Positions 10,312 to 22,322 are shown, numbered from the stretch's first letter. The stretch is 64,000 nucleotides of DNA from Pseudopyrenochaeta lycopersici (GCA_003313425.1 NHZP01000011.1:310001-374000), one strand, 5' to 3'. Notes: generated by a model from the letters alone, not told the origin. Translations and numbers: made by a program.

Positions 10312-13300
10312 GCGCAGTGGCTGCACAGCTGTTGCAGAGGGTACTAGAAGCGCTGCTGTAGCAGACACCCTAACCGCTGTGCTCAAGAGCCTCGCGTCCC
10401 AGCAGCGGGCCGGCGTTGAGAGTGTGAGAAACCATCGTCCGCCCGGCCTGCTTCCGCACCCCGGCCAGGCTAGCGATCTGCATCGCAGTGTTGACGATCC
10501 GAGGCGGCCGGCTACGACCTCCCCCCCAAGTGCGCGAAATGCTCCAGCTCGACCGTGGTACAGCGTCGACGAGCAGCGCAGCAGCTATGCGGGGCGCGCG
10601 TCAGGCGTCGTCGCTCTTGTGCCTCGCATCTCGTCGGTGAGACGCTGTCCGGCTAACTCCTGAACGCAATCCTGCTTCGTCGAGCATCAGCGCAAACCCA
10701 ACAGGCCTGTTAGCGGCCAATCAAAAATAATCGTCGCGGCAGCTCCGTGCGTCTGACGTCGACGTTCGCGTCTTGCCTTCGAACTGGAGCCCGTGCAACC
10801 GCTGTCACGTCCGTAGCCTTGGTAGACTTCTCAACGGCAGCCTAAGCATCCCCAAAAGGGGCTGGCCCTCTGCGTCTGTCCGAGATAGAGCCCGGCATAA
10901 GCCCATGGTAATTTCGCGGCCCTGTCGACTTCCCAGGCTTGACGCTCTTTGCAACGGCTGCGATAACCTTATTCTGCCCTCAGGCTTGATTGCCAGTGGG
11001 CCCCCTATTCATTCTTACACGCAAATCGCCGCTGCCATGGCGGGAGCAGCGCCGGAGACTACTCCCAACGAATCGCCCACCTGTGCCTGCGGCTCGACCT
11101 GCTTCCCGCACCCGACCCGCCCCTCCCAGGCTGACAATATCAGACGATATTGCGCCCGACATGGACTATCGGGTCCTTATCCACGTACAACAGCTACCAA
11201 GACCCAGTGCTGTTGCACCTCTGACCCTGTCCGCCCTATCACCGTCCACCGTAATATTTGCTGCCCATAGTATTGCCACTTATCTGCTCCGCCGTCTGCG
11301 GCACTAGCCATGCCTTCAATCACTTGCGGCGATCTGCCTTGCTTTGGTGCAGCAAGCTTCCCATCAGTTCCTGGCTAGGAAGTTGTGCCAAGCCTCAGTC
11401 CACCCCAAGCTGCTGCCCCAACTTACTCGGAGATATCGACATCCCACAATTGTGTTTGATATGCTCGAGCTTGCGCATTCCACTCGCATTCCACTCATCT
11501 GCAGGCCCACAGCCATCGATCGACATGTTGATGCATCGTCAATCGCTCTTGCCTCCCCTGCCACTGCTGTCCCAACATCCTGCCCTCTCGCCTCATCGAA
11601 CACTGCCTCAGACTAACGTGAACCCTCTACTTGGTACTTGCAAATCTATTCTGCGCCCTCGTCAATGCTGCTCATAGTGCGCGAAGCATGCCAAGGTCAA
11701 TTGAAGCTTTCGTTGAAACTCCTGCCACGAAACAAACTGCAGTCATCCCAGCACATGAAGTCACATGTACCTACCGAGCAACGAACTTGACACTCTTTGA
11801 CAGCGGGAGATCACAAGCAGCACGCACTGACTGCAGGATCCAGCTGGCTGTACGTGATGCACAATTCGCTTAGGGTGTCGTCAAAAGCTGCCCTCGAGTC
11901 AAGGACGCAGGCCACTTCAGCTGGCTTTCGCTGCGCCTGGCCGTTGCCAACCCTCATTTCGAGGCGAACCGCCACAAAATCTGGTGCTACGCTGGGAAGT
12001 CCCTCCACCGCAAGATCCCCTAAAACGTTCGTCCGGTTTGATACCGGTCCTGTTATATCCTCACTACGTGTTTCGCGTGTCTCCATCGGACGCGTACGTC
12101 CCAAATTAATCCTTTATCGCTGTTGAACTAGGACAAGGCGCAGCATGGGAAATGACGGTTGTCGGTTTTAGCGTATTCACAACATCCTATTGTACACAGG
12201 TCCCGGCCTTGGTGCTACATTGGGACGCCATGTGTTGTACCCATGCCGCGAGATTTCCCTCATGCTCGAAATAGAACAGCCGCCAGGCACTGCACATCTC
12301 TGCGCATCCCAACGTCAATTCTACGCAGCAGAGCCATTGCGTCTTGCCACGTCGACAAGCTGTCTAAGCGCCTTCACCGACTCTTGCAATAGAATCGCCA
12401 CTACAGCATCGAAACACGCGATTCGCAAACTTGCTCCATCCTCATCAAATCAAGCCATTCCACCACTGTCCGTGGCTTCAAGCCAGCCGACACATCGCTA
12501 CCCATGTCCTCATTTTCTCGAACCCCACTAGCCGAATCCACTCTCCACCCTCGTGCGCCTCGACCCACTCAACCGAGAAGCCTCCAATCTCGTATGGTTC
12601 CTGACATGTGGCGCCACCGCGGGACCCGGCACTTTATGGCTTCCCGACAAAAGACCAGGCCTGCTGTCGATCTTGCATCATCGTCGCCTTGCACTTCCAA
12701 AAATGAAGTATCGTTTCTGCCAGCACAATGGTTTTCGATAGATTCGCCGTCCCTGTTGGCAATCGACAGTGCATTCAAGGTTTGAACAAGACGATTAGAA
12801 GACAAGCACGAGCACCTTATCCACAATCCTGGCGCATGTCCTCTATGAACAATTGCTGACCGTATATGTCCATGAACAAGCATTTGGCTCACCGGGTAAA
12901 CCCAACCCAAGATTCGCCTTCTCCTCTTCCACGCTGATCACCAGTACCTGCACCCTGGATGTATCTCAGCCTCGCCAATCGTTGCCATACAATGCCCTCC
13001 GCGGACCTCATCGCTTGCTCGGTACTAGACCTAGCCGGTTCGCGAACGCAAGGACGCTCCTCCATTTTCTCTCCGACATATTAACCCCTGGCGGCTGACT
13101 GCTTTTGACATCAATCATCTACCTCATCTCACCTACAGGCTACATGTGCAAAGAGCAAGTGTCGCTGCTGGAACGAGATTGGTTGTTGAGAGGTCGCTTT
13201 CTTATGTTGCATCCAATATACCATCAGACAGGCATACTACCAACTTTCCCTTCTGCTTTACATGTGGCAATGTTGCTCTTTCGCAGTAATGTCACAGCAA

Positions 13301-14202
13301 CTCTATCACATACATTCATTAACTCCACGGCAAAATCAAGACATACATTCCATAATCTCCTATCCAATCCAAACAATCCCCGCTTCTAGTGGCGTGATCC
13401 AAACAACCATCTCCCAACCTGTACAAAGCACTGTCAATTCGTGAAATCTTCTATAATCTCGCCCTACCATCACCCATCACTATCGCCCGTCTACACACGC
13501 CTACCATGCTCGCCATGGCACCGTGCACCCACCGGATACCTGCGGAACGGTTCGACTACGGCACCGTCTAGGGTCCAGGGGCCCTTGATTAGTAGCGCTT
13601 GCCCACCCGCGCACCGCCGTACGAGGATACCCAGGGGTTTCTGCGATTGATACGAGACCGAACTCGCTACCGTTGGTGTGTTCATAGTGGCAGGCTACCA
13701 TGTGTGGGTACCTGTTTTTTTTTTCCCTCGCAAATGCACGATGCAATGCAAACTTCTTTTCTTTCCAGAGCTTGATCACGCATTATTGATACAGGACGTG
13801 GTGCGAAAATAAAACCCAGAACCACAACAAGTTGTTCTTACAAGGATTGTAGGTGCAGGCTCGGTGGTGGCGCCTTATTCGAGCTGCATCGATATTGCCT
13901 CGCCCTATTCAAGTTAGTCCATACAAAATGAGATTGTTCATGTGTGAAAACCAGTATTTGAGTGTTGGGATATCGATTTTGCAAGAGAAATTCATGTCAA
14001 TTTGTTTTGTCCATTCCGGTAGGCACCCCAACGGAACTAGAGTACAGAAATCATATCAGGCCCAAACCTCCTACGCCGTGCTCACCATTTTCCGTTGCTT
14101 GGCGTAAATGCCTACCCAAAGGGCACTTTCGAAGACCTCATTGACGACTTTTGCGCATAGCCGGTTAACCCCTATCACATCGCTCTCACAGTAAACAACT
14201 GT
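10312..14202. other. 3.9 kb without a recognisable gene, C/T-rich on the plus strand
   Basis: From about 10.4 to 13.5 kb the plus strand is clearly pyrimidine-rich and many short overlapping plus-strand frames of up to 165 codons occur. None shows a domain, a convincing start or connected splicing. The composition resembles a long fungal leader or a non-coding transcript more than coding sequence. From 13.7 kb to the SUB2 stop at 14203 it is ordinary 3' flanking sequence, including a T-run at 13712-13720. Confidence 0.5.
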
Positions 14203-16050
14203 CTAGTTGTCCATGTAGGTGGCGGAATTGATACCGTCCTCCGGGAACTCGGGAAGCGAGACCTGGAAGCGCTCTTCAATCGACTTGAGAACAGCTTCGT
14301 CCTCTGGGCTGCTCACAAACGAGATGCTGAGACCCTTGGTTCCGAAACGACCGGCACGACCGACACGATGCAGATAAGAATCCGCCTTGTCAGGCATGTC
14401 GTAGTTGATAGCAACATTGATACGCTCAACATCGATACCACGGCCGAAGATGTCAGTGGAGACGCAGATGCGAGTCTGGAACTCCTTGAACTCCTTGTAG
14501 CGCTTGATACTGTAAAATTTATTAGCATACACTCATGAGGCGTTTGAAACGAACGGGAGAACATACCGCTCCTCTTGACCAATACCAGAGTGCACCGCAG
14601 TGCTGGGGAAGTTGCACTCGCGAAGGAGCTTGTCAAGCTCAGTGCAGCGCAGAGTCGAGCGCACGAAGATAATCACCTGGTTGAACTCAAGGCTATCAAG
14701 GAGATCATTGAGCTTTCGGTTCTTCTCGCGCTCGTCGAGCTTCATGTAGTATTGCTGCAAGCCATGGAGCGTCAACTTCTTTTCGTCGTCGACGTAAATC
14801 TCCAGCGGATTCTGCATGAACTTCTTGCACACGGCTCGAATTTCCTTGGCCAAGGTGGCCGAGAACATCATCACCTGCTTGTGCGATGGTGTAGCGCGGA
14901 AGATAGACTGTACGTCGTTGCGCATATCTTACGAAGTTAGACAGCAAATCATATATGATCAAGGGGTATACTGACCAGGCTGGTCGAGCATCTTGTCACA
15001 CTCGTCGAGGACGAAATGCTTGAGGTTGGAGAGGCGCAGGTGGCGGTCGCGAACAAGAGCGTTGATACGACCAGGGGTGCCCACAATGATGTGGGGGTGC
15101 GTCTCCTTGTTGCCGAGAAGCTCGATGTCCTTTTGGACGGGAGTTCCACCGTAGAACACACCAACCTTGACATCCGGCAAGAACTTGGCGAAGCGGTTGT
15201 ATTCGTTCCTGATCTGGTAGGCCAGCTCACGAGTGTGGCACATGACCAGGATCGTGGCGACACCAGGCTCAGGCTTCTCGTCCATTTGTTGCAGGGTCGC
15301 AAGGACGAAGACAGCCGTCTTTCCGAGACCAGATTTGGCCTGGCAGAGGACATCGTTCCCGAGAATAGCCTGGGGAATGGTAACTTGCTGGACTGTAGGG
15401 CACAATGCATGTCAGAAAGGTTCTTAAAGCGGTCGAAACGAAGCGGTCAAAGCGAAGCGTCCGTCCATCTTGCGTAACCGATGTCCTCCATCTAACGAGT
15501 GAGCCAACATGTCTATCCTCCATACGGTTCTCCGCGGCTCCTCCTCTTGTTGCCTACAAAGGCGAGCATCTACCAAAACTAGCCATCTACGACCACTGAA
15601 TTGAACCAATCAAGAGCCACTAGGCTTCTGGAGCCGGTACAACCGCGTTCAGATACAGTACTCGGTCAAGGCTCGTGCGTAGCGGAAGGCACTGGGTCCC
15701 TCGCCACTCTACTCGTATATAGAAAGACCATGGTCGCAAAACAGATACCGCTCGTTGCGCAGATAGATGGACGGACGCTTTGGAGGTGGAGAAGGCTGAG
15801 GGGAATAATTAGACTAACCCTCGGAAGGATGTTCGAAGCCACAGTCCGTGATCGCTCGCACGAGCTCGTCCTTTAGCAAGAAGTCGCGGAAACCGGTCGA
15901 GTGGATGCCGACATAGCTGCCCTTCTTGTCGCCTGCGGCATCGCCTGCGGTGAGGCCGCCCTTTGTTGCAGCCGCGCTGCCGTTGGCGGGCGCCTCCGTA
16001 GGCTGGATCTCCTCGTCGGAGTAGTCAATGAGATCCTCCTCGTGGGACAT
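14203..16050 (-). CDS. SUB2: ATP-dependent RNA helicase SUB2/UAP56
   Basis: DECD-box RNA helicase of the spliceosome and the TREX mRNA-export complex, acting in the nucleus. Four exons: 15819-16050, 14976-15392, 14567-14927 and 14203-14509; introns of 426, 48 and 57 nt; 438 residues, the family length. Visible motifs: acidic N-terminus [10 protein letters not shown]-motif region GFEHPSEVQQ rebuilt across intron 1, Walker [12 protein letters not shown] in VGTPGR, motif [10 protein letters not shown] (the hallmark of this subfamily), SAT, and motif [12 protein letters not shown]. The first intron is eight times longer than the others (see findings). The promoter is shared with the divergent RPR2 gene. 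Confidence 0.97.
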
Positions 16051-16598
16051 GGCGAATTAGATGTCAAAAGTAAGAGTGAGAGTGAAGCTGGGTCGGTGGT
16101 TGCGCGTGTCGCAAGCAAGGCTACCCAACAAGGTAGTCGCAGTTGGCTCGGAGGGTGAACTAAGAGAGCTGGGGGCTATGAAGAAATGAGATCAGCGGAA
16201 CTCGCAAATGAACAGTAGTGCGACCGTGTGGTTGTGCTGCTGCTGCTGCCGCCGGTGGTGATAATGGAGGGGAGAGGGACGCCGGCGGTCTTGTAGACGT
16301 AAAAAGCTGGTCCGGGCGACACCTGCCAAGCGACTAAACTCAGACTGGAAGGCGCTCGGTGCATATATCTCTGAATCACAAACAATGTCTGGAGAGCAGT
16401 ATTTCGAGCCATCTCGAAAGCGTCGGAGCGTTTAGCGGCAAGATTTATCTTACAATAACGGCTTCGATAAGCAGTCTGGCAAGCTTCTTAGGGGGTTCCT
16501 CGTCATCCGGTCAGCTCCAAACAGCACTGTGTTTTCCTTCCACGCACTTCTCCCAGCACCGGCAAAGGCCAGTCGTGTTGTTTGTTGAGCTCTGTACC
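16051..16598. promoter_or_regulatory. divergent promoter between SUB2 and RPR2
   Basis: About 550 nt separates the starts of two genes for RNA-handling proteins read in opposite directions. It contains a ctg/ccg run (tgctgctgctgctgccgccg, 16237-16256) but no TATA box that I would trust. Confidence 0.5.
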
Positions 16599-17129
16599 AT
16601 GAGTAAAGTCAAAGCTCCGAAAGCCAAAGGCGTTCCAAACAAGCATCTGCACGCGAGGACAACCTTTCTCTACCAGGCTGCCACTTATCTTACCATGCAA
16701 ACTGCGACCGATGAGACTGCTGCCTATCAGTCGTATGCGCCTCGAACACAGAGACTTTCTCCCCTTGCTCTTCAACTTGGCTCTGACCTTCAGCAAGTGT
16801 CACGAAAAGGACAGCTGCGACTCTCTATTGATCTGAAGAGATCGGTTTGCAAGAAGTGTAATACCATTCTCATACCAGGACGTACCGCCACCCAGATCAT
16901 CGAGAATCCGAGCAAAGGTGGTAAGAAACCATGGGCAGATATTCTCCTGATTGAGTGCCAACTCTGTGGTGGCAAAAAGAGATTTCCCATGGGCGTCAGC
17001 AAACAGCTCAGCAAGTCGAAGCGACAAGATGCTCCTATCAAGGCCATGTCTATGACAGGCTCAGAGGATGTCCAACAATCAGACCTCGCCCATTTCACCG
17101 GTACTGAGCAGGATTCTATGACTAACTGA
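16599..17129 (+). CDS. RPR2: RNase P protein subunit Rpr2/Rpp21
   Basis: Small zinc-binding subunit of nuclear RNase P, which removes the 5' leader of pre-tRNAs. Single exon, 176 residues. The Rpr2/Rpp21/SNM1 domain covers about residues 15-130: the helical part AATYLTMQTATDE, then two CxxC pairs, CKKC (84-87) and CQLC (120-123), that would bind one zinc ion and flank the basic loop NPSKGGKKPW. The start at 16599 (MSKVKAPKAKG) was chosen because the family begins with such a basic segment. The same frame is open 80 codons further upstream without family resemblance. SNM1 of RNase MRP is the closest alternative. The C-terminal 45 residues look disordered. Confidence 0.88.
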   Translation: MSKVKAPKAKGVPNKHLHARTTFLYQAATYLTMQTATDETAAYQSYAPRTQRLSPLALQLGSDLQQVSRKGQLRLSIDLKRSVCKKCNTILIPGRTATQIIENPSKGGKKPWADILLIECQLCGGKKRFPMGVSKQLSKSKRQDAPIKAMSMTGSEDVQQSDLAHFTGTEQDSMTN

Positions 17130-17608
17130 TGATGGGCTAAGAAACCGAACCTGTTTCCAAGGCCAGAGTTCATGGTTAGCCACAGGTCACCATGCCTGTG
17201 CTCGTGCACAAGGAGCCCACCAATTCGAGAACTTAAGACGATGTTCCTGATCATTGATTGGACAAACGAGCAAATATTCGAGCCGATTTCCACAGGTTCA
17301 ATATCCTGATAATCCAGCGCAGGCGTGCCAATGTCCTCATCGGATCCATAACCATGGAGGTGAAACGCAAACCCACTCGCAAATCCGACAGTGCTGGACC
17401 TCATATGAATACTAAAGGGATCCTCTTCAGGAGCAATCATGTCACGTATCCTATTACTTAGCTCTGCCCTGATTAAGACTGTTGGTTCTTTGGCATGTCC
17501 AGTCACTGTCATACAGTACTTGAACAACGAGTCGCATTTACTGCTTGAGCTCAGCCTGCCAAAACCAAATGGATCATCCAGCGTTCTTGGACATATCTTG
17601 CGACGCAT
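16790..17608 (-). CDS. doubtful 272-residue frame, partly antisense to RPR2
   Basis: The part upstream of RPR2's 3' end (17130-17608) is open for about 160 codons and includes the stretch ELSNRIRDMIAPEEDPFSI, which resembles the LPxELRNxIY-type start of many fungal orphan proteins. The remaining 340 nt run antisense through RPR2, where openness may simply reflect the opposite strand. No complete gene model with introns could be built. It may be a decayed gene whose 3' end has been lost, or chance. Confidence 0.2.
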   Translation of the reverse strand: MRRKICPRTLDDPFGFGRLSSSSKCDSLFKYCMTVTGHAKEPTVLIRAELSNRIRDMIAPEEDPFSIHMRSSTVGFASGFAFHLHGYGSDEDIGTPALDYQDIEPVEIGSNICSFVQSMIRNIVLSSRIGGLLVHEHRHGDLWLTMNSGLGNRFGFLAHHQLVIESCSVPVKWARSDCWTSSEPVIDMALIGASCRFDLLSCLLTPMGNLFLPPQSWHSIRRISAHGFLPPLLGFSMIWVAVRPGMRMVLHFLQTDLFRSIESRSCPFRDTC

Positions 17609-18526
17609 TTCTAGCTTTCAAACATCTCACTGGACAGCACGATCATTTACGTGCCGTTTTGCCAGCAGGCCTCAAATCCCTAATCACTTAAGTTGAGGCG
17701 GATGATGTATCTCATGATTCCAATAAAAACACCGCACAGTGCACCCAATAATTTTCTCACCATCACCATATGTTACGCGGACTATCATCAACCATACGCT
17801 CAGCAGTCTTCCCACAATGTTCGGACCTACGGCTTTAAGTTGCGGATGTTGCCAAATAAACCACCTACAGCATTATTCTGTGGGTGCAAGGCATTCTTGC
17901 TTGCGTTTCATAGCTAGCAATCAATGCTGGGAGCTTTACCGCATCTTTTTTGAGAGGGAAACGTCATCATGTCAGACTAGTACCAGATGTGAACTTCTCA
18001 AGGTCAAAGTACTCGTGTTGGCGATGTTGAGAGCATACCTTGCTCCTTTATATCATGCGAGCAGGCGCGATCAACTTGAAGCTGTTTAGCAAATCTTGGA
18101 AGATGCTGGAATTCTGTACAGACTGAGGTGGGATGACATTGAGTATTTGCTACCATGTTCGAAGTCAGAGTCGAGGGACTCACAGTCGCCGTGCCCGTTC
18201 TAGGTATCGTCTATTATTGGGAGAAAGAATTGGTAATCAGTGTATCAGGGTTCTTGAGGCCTTTGACGATCAATGTATCAGGATGGATGCCTTGTTGAGA
18301 GTAATTAATTCTGGATACATCAATCTCGCTAAAATCAAGCAATTATTAGTACCATACACTTAATCGAATTGCAAATGTAAATCACCAAGTAGCCAAGCAT
18401 CACCGTCCCGATTAGCCGTTAGCCTGATCCTTCGACATGCAACCTCAACTTCAGCCTGATGCATCACAGAATGCTGTATATCCGTTCTCAACCGTCTTCT
18501 CGGCTCCTTGGCCAACAGCTGTTTCA
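17609..18526. other. intergenic, nothing recognised
   Basis: About 900 nt with short plus-strand frames only. It contains the promoter region of the small secreted protein at 18527. No repeat or RNA gene seen. Confidence 0.5.
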
Positions 18527-18862
18527 ATGATATTGTTTCTCTCCCTGTTCATCCTGCTCCCACTTGCGGCGTCAGAATGGACCAATCCTAATGATGCTCT
18601 GATCAACCCACGTGGAAAGAAAGTGTGCATGGATCAATGTGGTACTTCGGAACTGAGATGCCCGGAAGCTTTCGTTTGTCTTCAAATATCCGTTTATGTA
18701 GATGGAGAAAATCTGACAACTAAACAGTGGCCTGAACAGAGTAACATCTGTTATCGTTGCTGTTCTACATGGGGTGAGACGGTGATTAAGATAGTGTGTA
18801 AAGATGGGGAAATGAAGCAAACAAACCTAAGTCGAGTGAGGGATCATAATGGCGGCAAATGA
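18527..18862 (+). CDS. small secreted cysteine-rich protein
   Basis: A protein of 111 residues with an evident signal peptide (MILFLSLFILLPLAAS, predicted cleavage near residue 16-18), leaving a mature chain of about 93 residues with eight cysteines: CMDQC, RCPEAFVC, NICYRCC and IVC. It also has one N-glycosylation motif in ENLT and another in TNLS. An in-frame ATG 30 codons upstream (18437) would bury the signal sequence, so 18527 is preferred. Size, secretion and cysteine content are those of a fungal effector-type or surface protein; no family is recognised and no role should be assumed. It stands alone between RPR2 and the HET gene, with roughly 900 nt of non-coding sequence on each side. 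Confidence 0.6.
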   Translation: MILFLSLFILLPLAASEWTNPNDALINPRGKKVCMDQCGTSELRCPEAFVCLQISVYVDGENLTTKQWPEQSNICYRCCSTWGETVIKIVCKDGEMKQTNLSRVRDHNGGK

Positions 18863-19750
18863 AATCTATGGATCTATCTATGGTATGCTGAGGGTTAAGA
18901 ATTGGGGGTTGAATGAGGCCGCTGCGGTTGGTATTGTTCATCAACTGCGTTACGCAACAAAATGACCGTCGAGCTGCCGACTCCAGATTCCCGGCTCTTG
19001 AGATATTTATCATGTTACCACTGGTTGCTATAACGGCCCAGCGAAGATGGTGAGCGTCTCGTGCAGAAAGAGAGATGATGCAAGGATGCACAACCTATCA
19101 GGCGCTGTGGAAGGGCAGCTAAATACGAAGGTAACATGGAATAGATAACCAATATTGCTGGTTCACGAAAAGATGTCAAAAGAGTCCTAGGTGAATAATA
19201 AGGGAAGAAATTACCACCAAGCGTAGGCTTCAGTTGCACAATTGACAAGCCCAGTTTCGTAGATTCCCGTAGGCGTAACGATAATTATATTTCAACACGG
19301 AGCCCAAGTTTTCAATGATTATTTGCAAGAATTTAGCATATCTTCGCATAAGACCACGTACATTCAATGTCACAGTACTGTGTATGAGAATAAGAAAATT
19401 ACCTAAAGGACGCAGATTAAAGTCTCGAGCCGTAGATACTGGGGACTAGCGCAACGATCAAAGCAGATTGCATGATTTCTCTTTTTTATAATAGTCATGA
19501 ATCGACGCCAAATGTAGTTATTGTCAGCCTTAACGACTTAACTATAACATATACTCTGTGCATTGCTGTGTTCTGTGCTGTCTTCTCAGCCTCCTGCTAA
19601 AAACTGTGCCATGTTTGCATTGATTGGTCGAAGGCTTACTTTTCTAAACCCCGCATCTTCGTTGTTGCTTACAAGTTCTCTTATAATTAATGCTTCTACC
19701 ATTTTCGTTGTTGTAAAGCCTTATTGACTGCAATCATACTCAGAGTTGAC
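18863..19750. other. intergenic, AT-rich, nothing recognised
   Basis: About 890 nt with only small frames. The last 150 nt (T-rich, then a short A-rich leader) would be the promoter of the HET gene. Confidence 0.5.
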
Positions 19751-22322
19751 ATGGCGCACAAACTCTGCAATCGATGTCAGCAGCTATCTTTCTCACTCCA
19801 TGAGGCTGAGCTATGCGAGTCTCTGGAGTGTGAGAACGAGGGACCCAGTTTCGGGACAGCATCTCTACACTCACTCCTCGTTCCACATTATCCAACTATG
19901 GATGCATTAGAAGCGTCGTCCCGAACCGGTTGCCACCTTTGCTCGTTGATCAATGCCGGCTTGCGGTCTGCTTCTCGTGTGCCTACTCGCTTACGCTTCA
20001 CGCCACAGACAGGTATATACCTCTGGTTTGAATGCAGCACATCAGCGATGCCGCATAACAAAGTTACAGAGGACCTGTTTGCCACTTTTGAAAACACTGT
20101 GACAAGCTTCGCCGTGGGCACACTACCAAGGACCTGCTGTACCGACTCTGATTTCTATAGCGAACAGTCTCCATATATCAAGGGGAACGAGAGACCCATA
20201 CAGTTTAGAACAATATGTATACGAAGAAATTCTGATCAACAGCTTTTAAATCCCGGCGGGGTAAGCTACTTTGGTAGCAAGGAGAGATCTACGTTGATTT
20301 CAAAATAGTACTGCGACGTCTTTGACATTCACGGAAATTATTATCTAGCACGCAGTTCAGAATTCTCGGATACTTTACGACATCTGCGGGAACCAAAACA
20401 GTGGATACGTCAAGACCAGTTCGGGAAAAGCAAATATCCAATTCATCCAGACTGTACGTCCTAATTCGATGCCCTTCATTGAGGGAAACTATCTAGCTGA
20501 CGATACCCCTATTCTGAAGGTGCTTGCGGTAAAGGCGTTTGGGAACCACGACATTTGGAGAAATTTGGATTTGGGCCTCTTCACAGCGCTCCCATAGATG
20601 TAATACCTCTCATCCAAGACTGGCTACTGATTTGCGACACGATACATGGCAAATGCCAGCCTGTGGGTTCGAACACATATCCGTCTCGCGTTATTGAAAT
20701 CAGTGATCCTGGGCAGAATTTGCTACGCCTCGTTGACGGATCGAGCTGCAATGGCAAATATGCCACATTGAGTTATAGATGGGGTGATTCAGTCACAAGT
20801 AAAAGTTATATTACGTTGAAGTCAAACTTGGAGGCTCGAAAGATGGGCTTCTACAAGCACTTGCTTCCACAGACTATACAAGATGCGATAACTGTTGCAC
20901 AATGGTTGGACATCAAGTACATTTGGATTGATGCTATGTCAGTACACCCTTCTACTACTCCAGCTACCCTCTTGTGACTGACATGTTATGAGTTGCATAA
21001 TACAAGATTCTCTCAAAGATTGGGAAACTGAGGGTGCACGGATGGACCAGATTTATTTGGCATCCTACTTGACGATTTCAGCGGACAGCACCCCAGACAT
21101 GACAGCCGGATTTCTCCACCACAGAAATCCCCTCACTTGGGAAAGCTGCATTCATCCGAGTCTTGTTGCGCCTTATGAACAACCGACACCTGGCTACGTT
21201 TCTGGACAGCTTTCGAAGCTCTTTCCCAATGAACCCAATTCTCCTGGTTTACCCGTTCCCCAAGAGCCAAGATATATTTGCTGTGGGATCTTGCCTGCAA
21301 CAGCTGCAATGAACAAGAGCATTCTGAACGAACGTGGTTGGATATTGCAAGAACGACTACTGTCTCGAAGAATTCTGCATTGGAACACTTACGAAGTGTC
21401 CTGGGAATGCAATGAATTGATTGCGTCAGAGCGTCTGCCGTCTGGCCATGGATACGAAGCTCCGCATACGTTGATATGGGAACAGAAAAATTTAAGTCAT
21501 CGGGCTCACAAGGAGTTCCGCCGGACTCTACATTCGAGAATTCATGCAAACGACGATCATACTCACACAACGCCATCACCACGGGAAATGGCCATAGTAT
21601 GGCATAGTCTTGTCGAACAATACACATCCAGAAAGCTGACAGTTCCGTCGGACCGACTGCCCGCTATATCTGGGCTTTCGAATGCTTTTGGAAGATCCCA
21701 ACATTGCAGCAAGTCTGACTATATCTTTGGCTTGTGGAAACAGACATTCTTCTTCGACCTCTGTTGGATAGGCATCCAAACTCCTGAAACTAACGAGGCA
21801 AAGAACAAAACAGTACCAAATCCTGGTGTTCCGTCCTTTTCGTGGGCTTCGGCCAGTTGTCCCATCAGGTTTCTCCCCGAGCACTTACCAAACGCAGCTT
21901 TCGAGCAAGCGGAACTGGTAACACCGGTAACAGCATCATTGCTCCCAGATGGAGTCAAAGCTACAAGCATGGAAATACGTGGCTTGTTGTTTGACATGGG
22001 TCTTCTAGCCCTGAATCACCCAGAGCATTTGTACAAGAGCAGCGGCGGGTTGAGACGGGAGTCAATCAATTGGGACTTTGGTAGTCCCTTTGATGACCAA
22101 GCTAGCGTTAGAAACGTAGTTTGCTTATGTCTCGGGATTACTGACTACGTGGCTGAGTTCGTAATTTCGAAGTCTCAGCGACTGTTCGGCATTTTATTAC
22201 AGCTGCTACCGAATCCAGACGCCAACACTAAGAACCCCTTTCGTCGTGTCGGCTTCTATGATGGACCTCTGCCGAATGTGAAACTAGAGGATATGGAACG
22301 GAGAATTGTTACAGTCATTTGA
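19751..22322 (+). CDS. HET-domain (heterokaryon incompatibility) protein
   Basis: Four exons: 19751-20260, 20309-20453, 20520-20937 and 20993-22322; introns of 48, 66 and 55 nt; 800 residues. An N-terminal cysteine-containing segment (HKLCNRCQQLSF) typical of these proteins comes first. The HET domain follows with its three blocks: ATLSYRWG, then LPQTIQDAITVAQWL with KYIWIDAICIIQD rebuilt across intron 3, and ERGWILQERLLSRRILHW. The long C-terminal part (from about residue 480) has no recognised domain. HET proteins mediate non-self recognition and regulated cell death in filamentous ascomycetes and usually form large, fast-evolving families. No NACHT, WD or ankyrin repeats are seen. An ATG nine codons upstream is an alternative start. 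Confidence 0.92.

Noticed and set aside
10773..13444. A chain of overlapping plus-strand frames of 60-165 codons
   Set aside because: No domains, no consistent splice sites joining them, and strong pyrimidine bias explains their openness.
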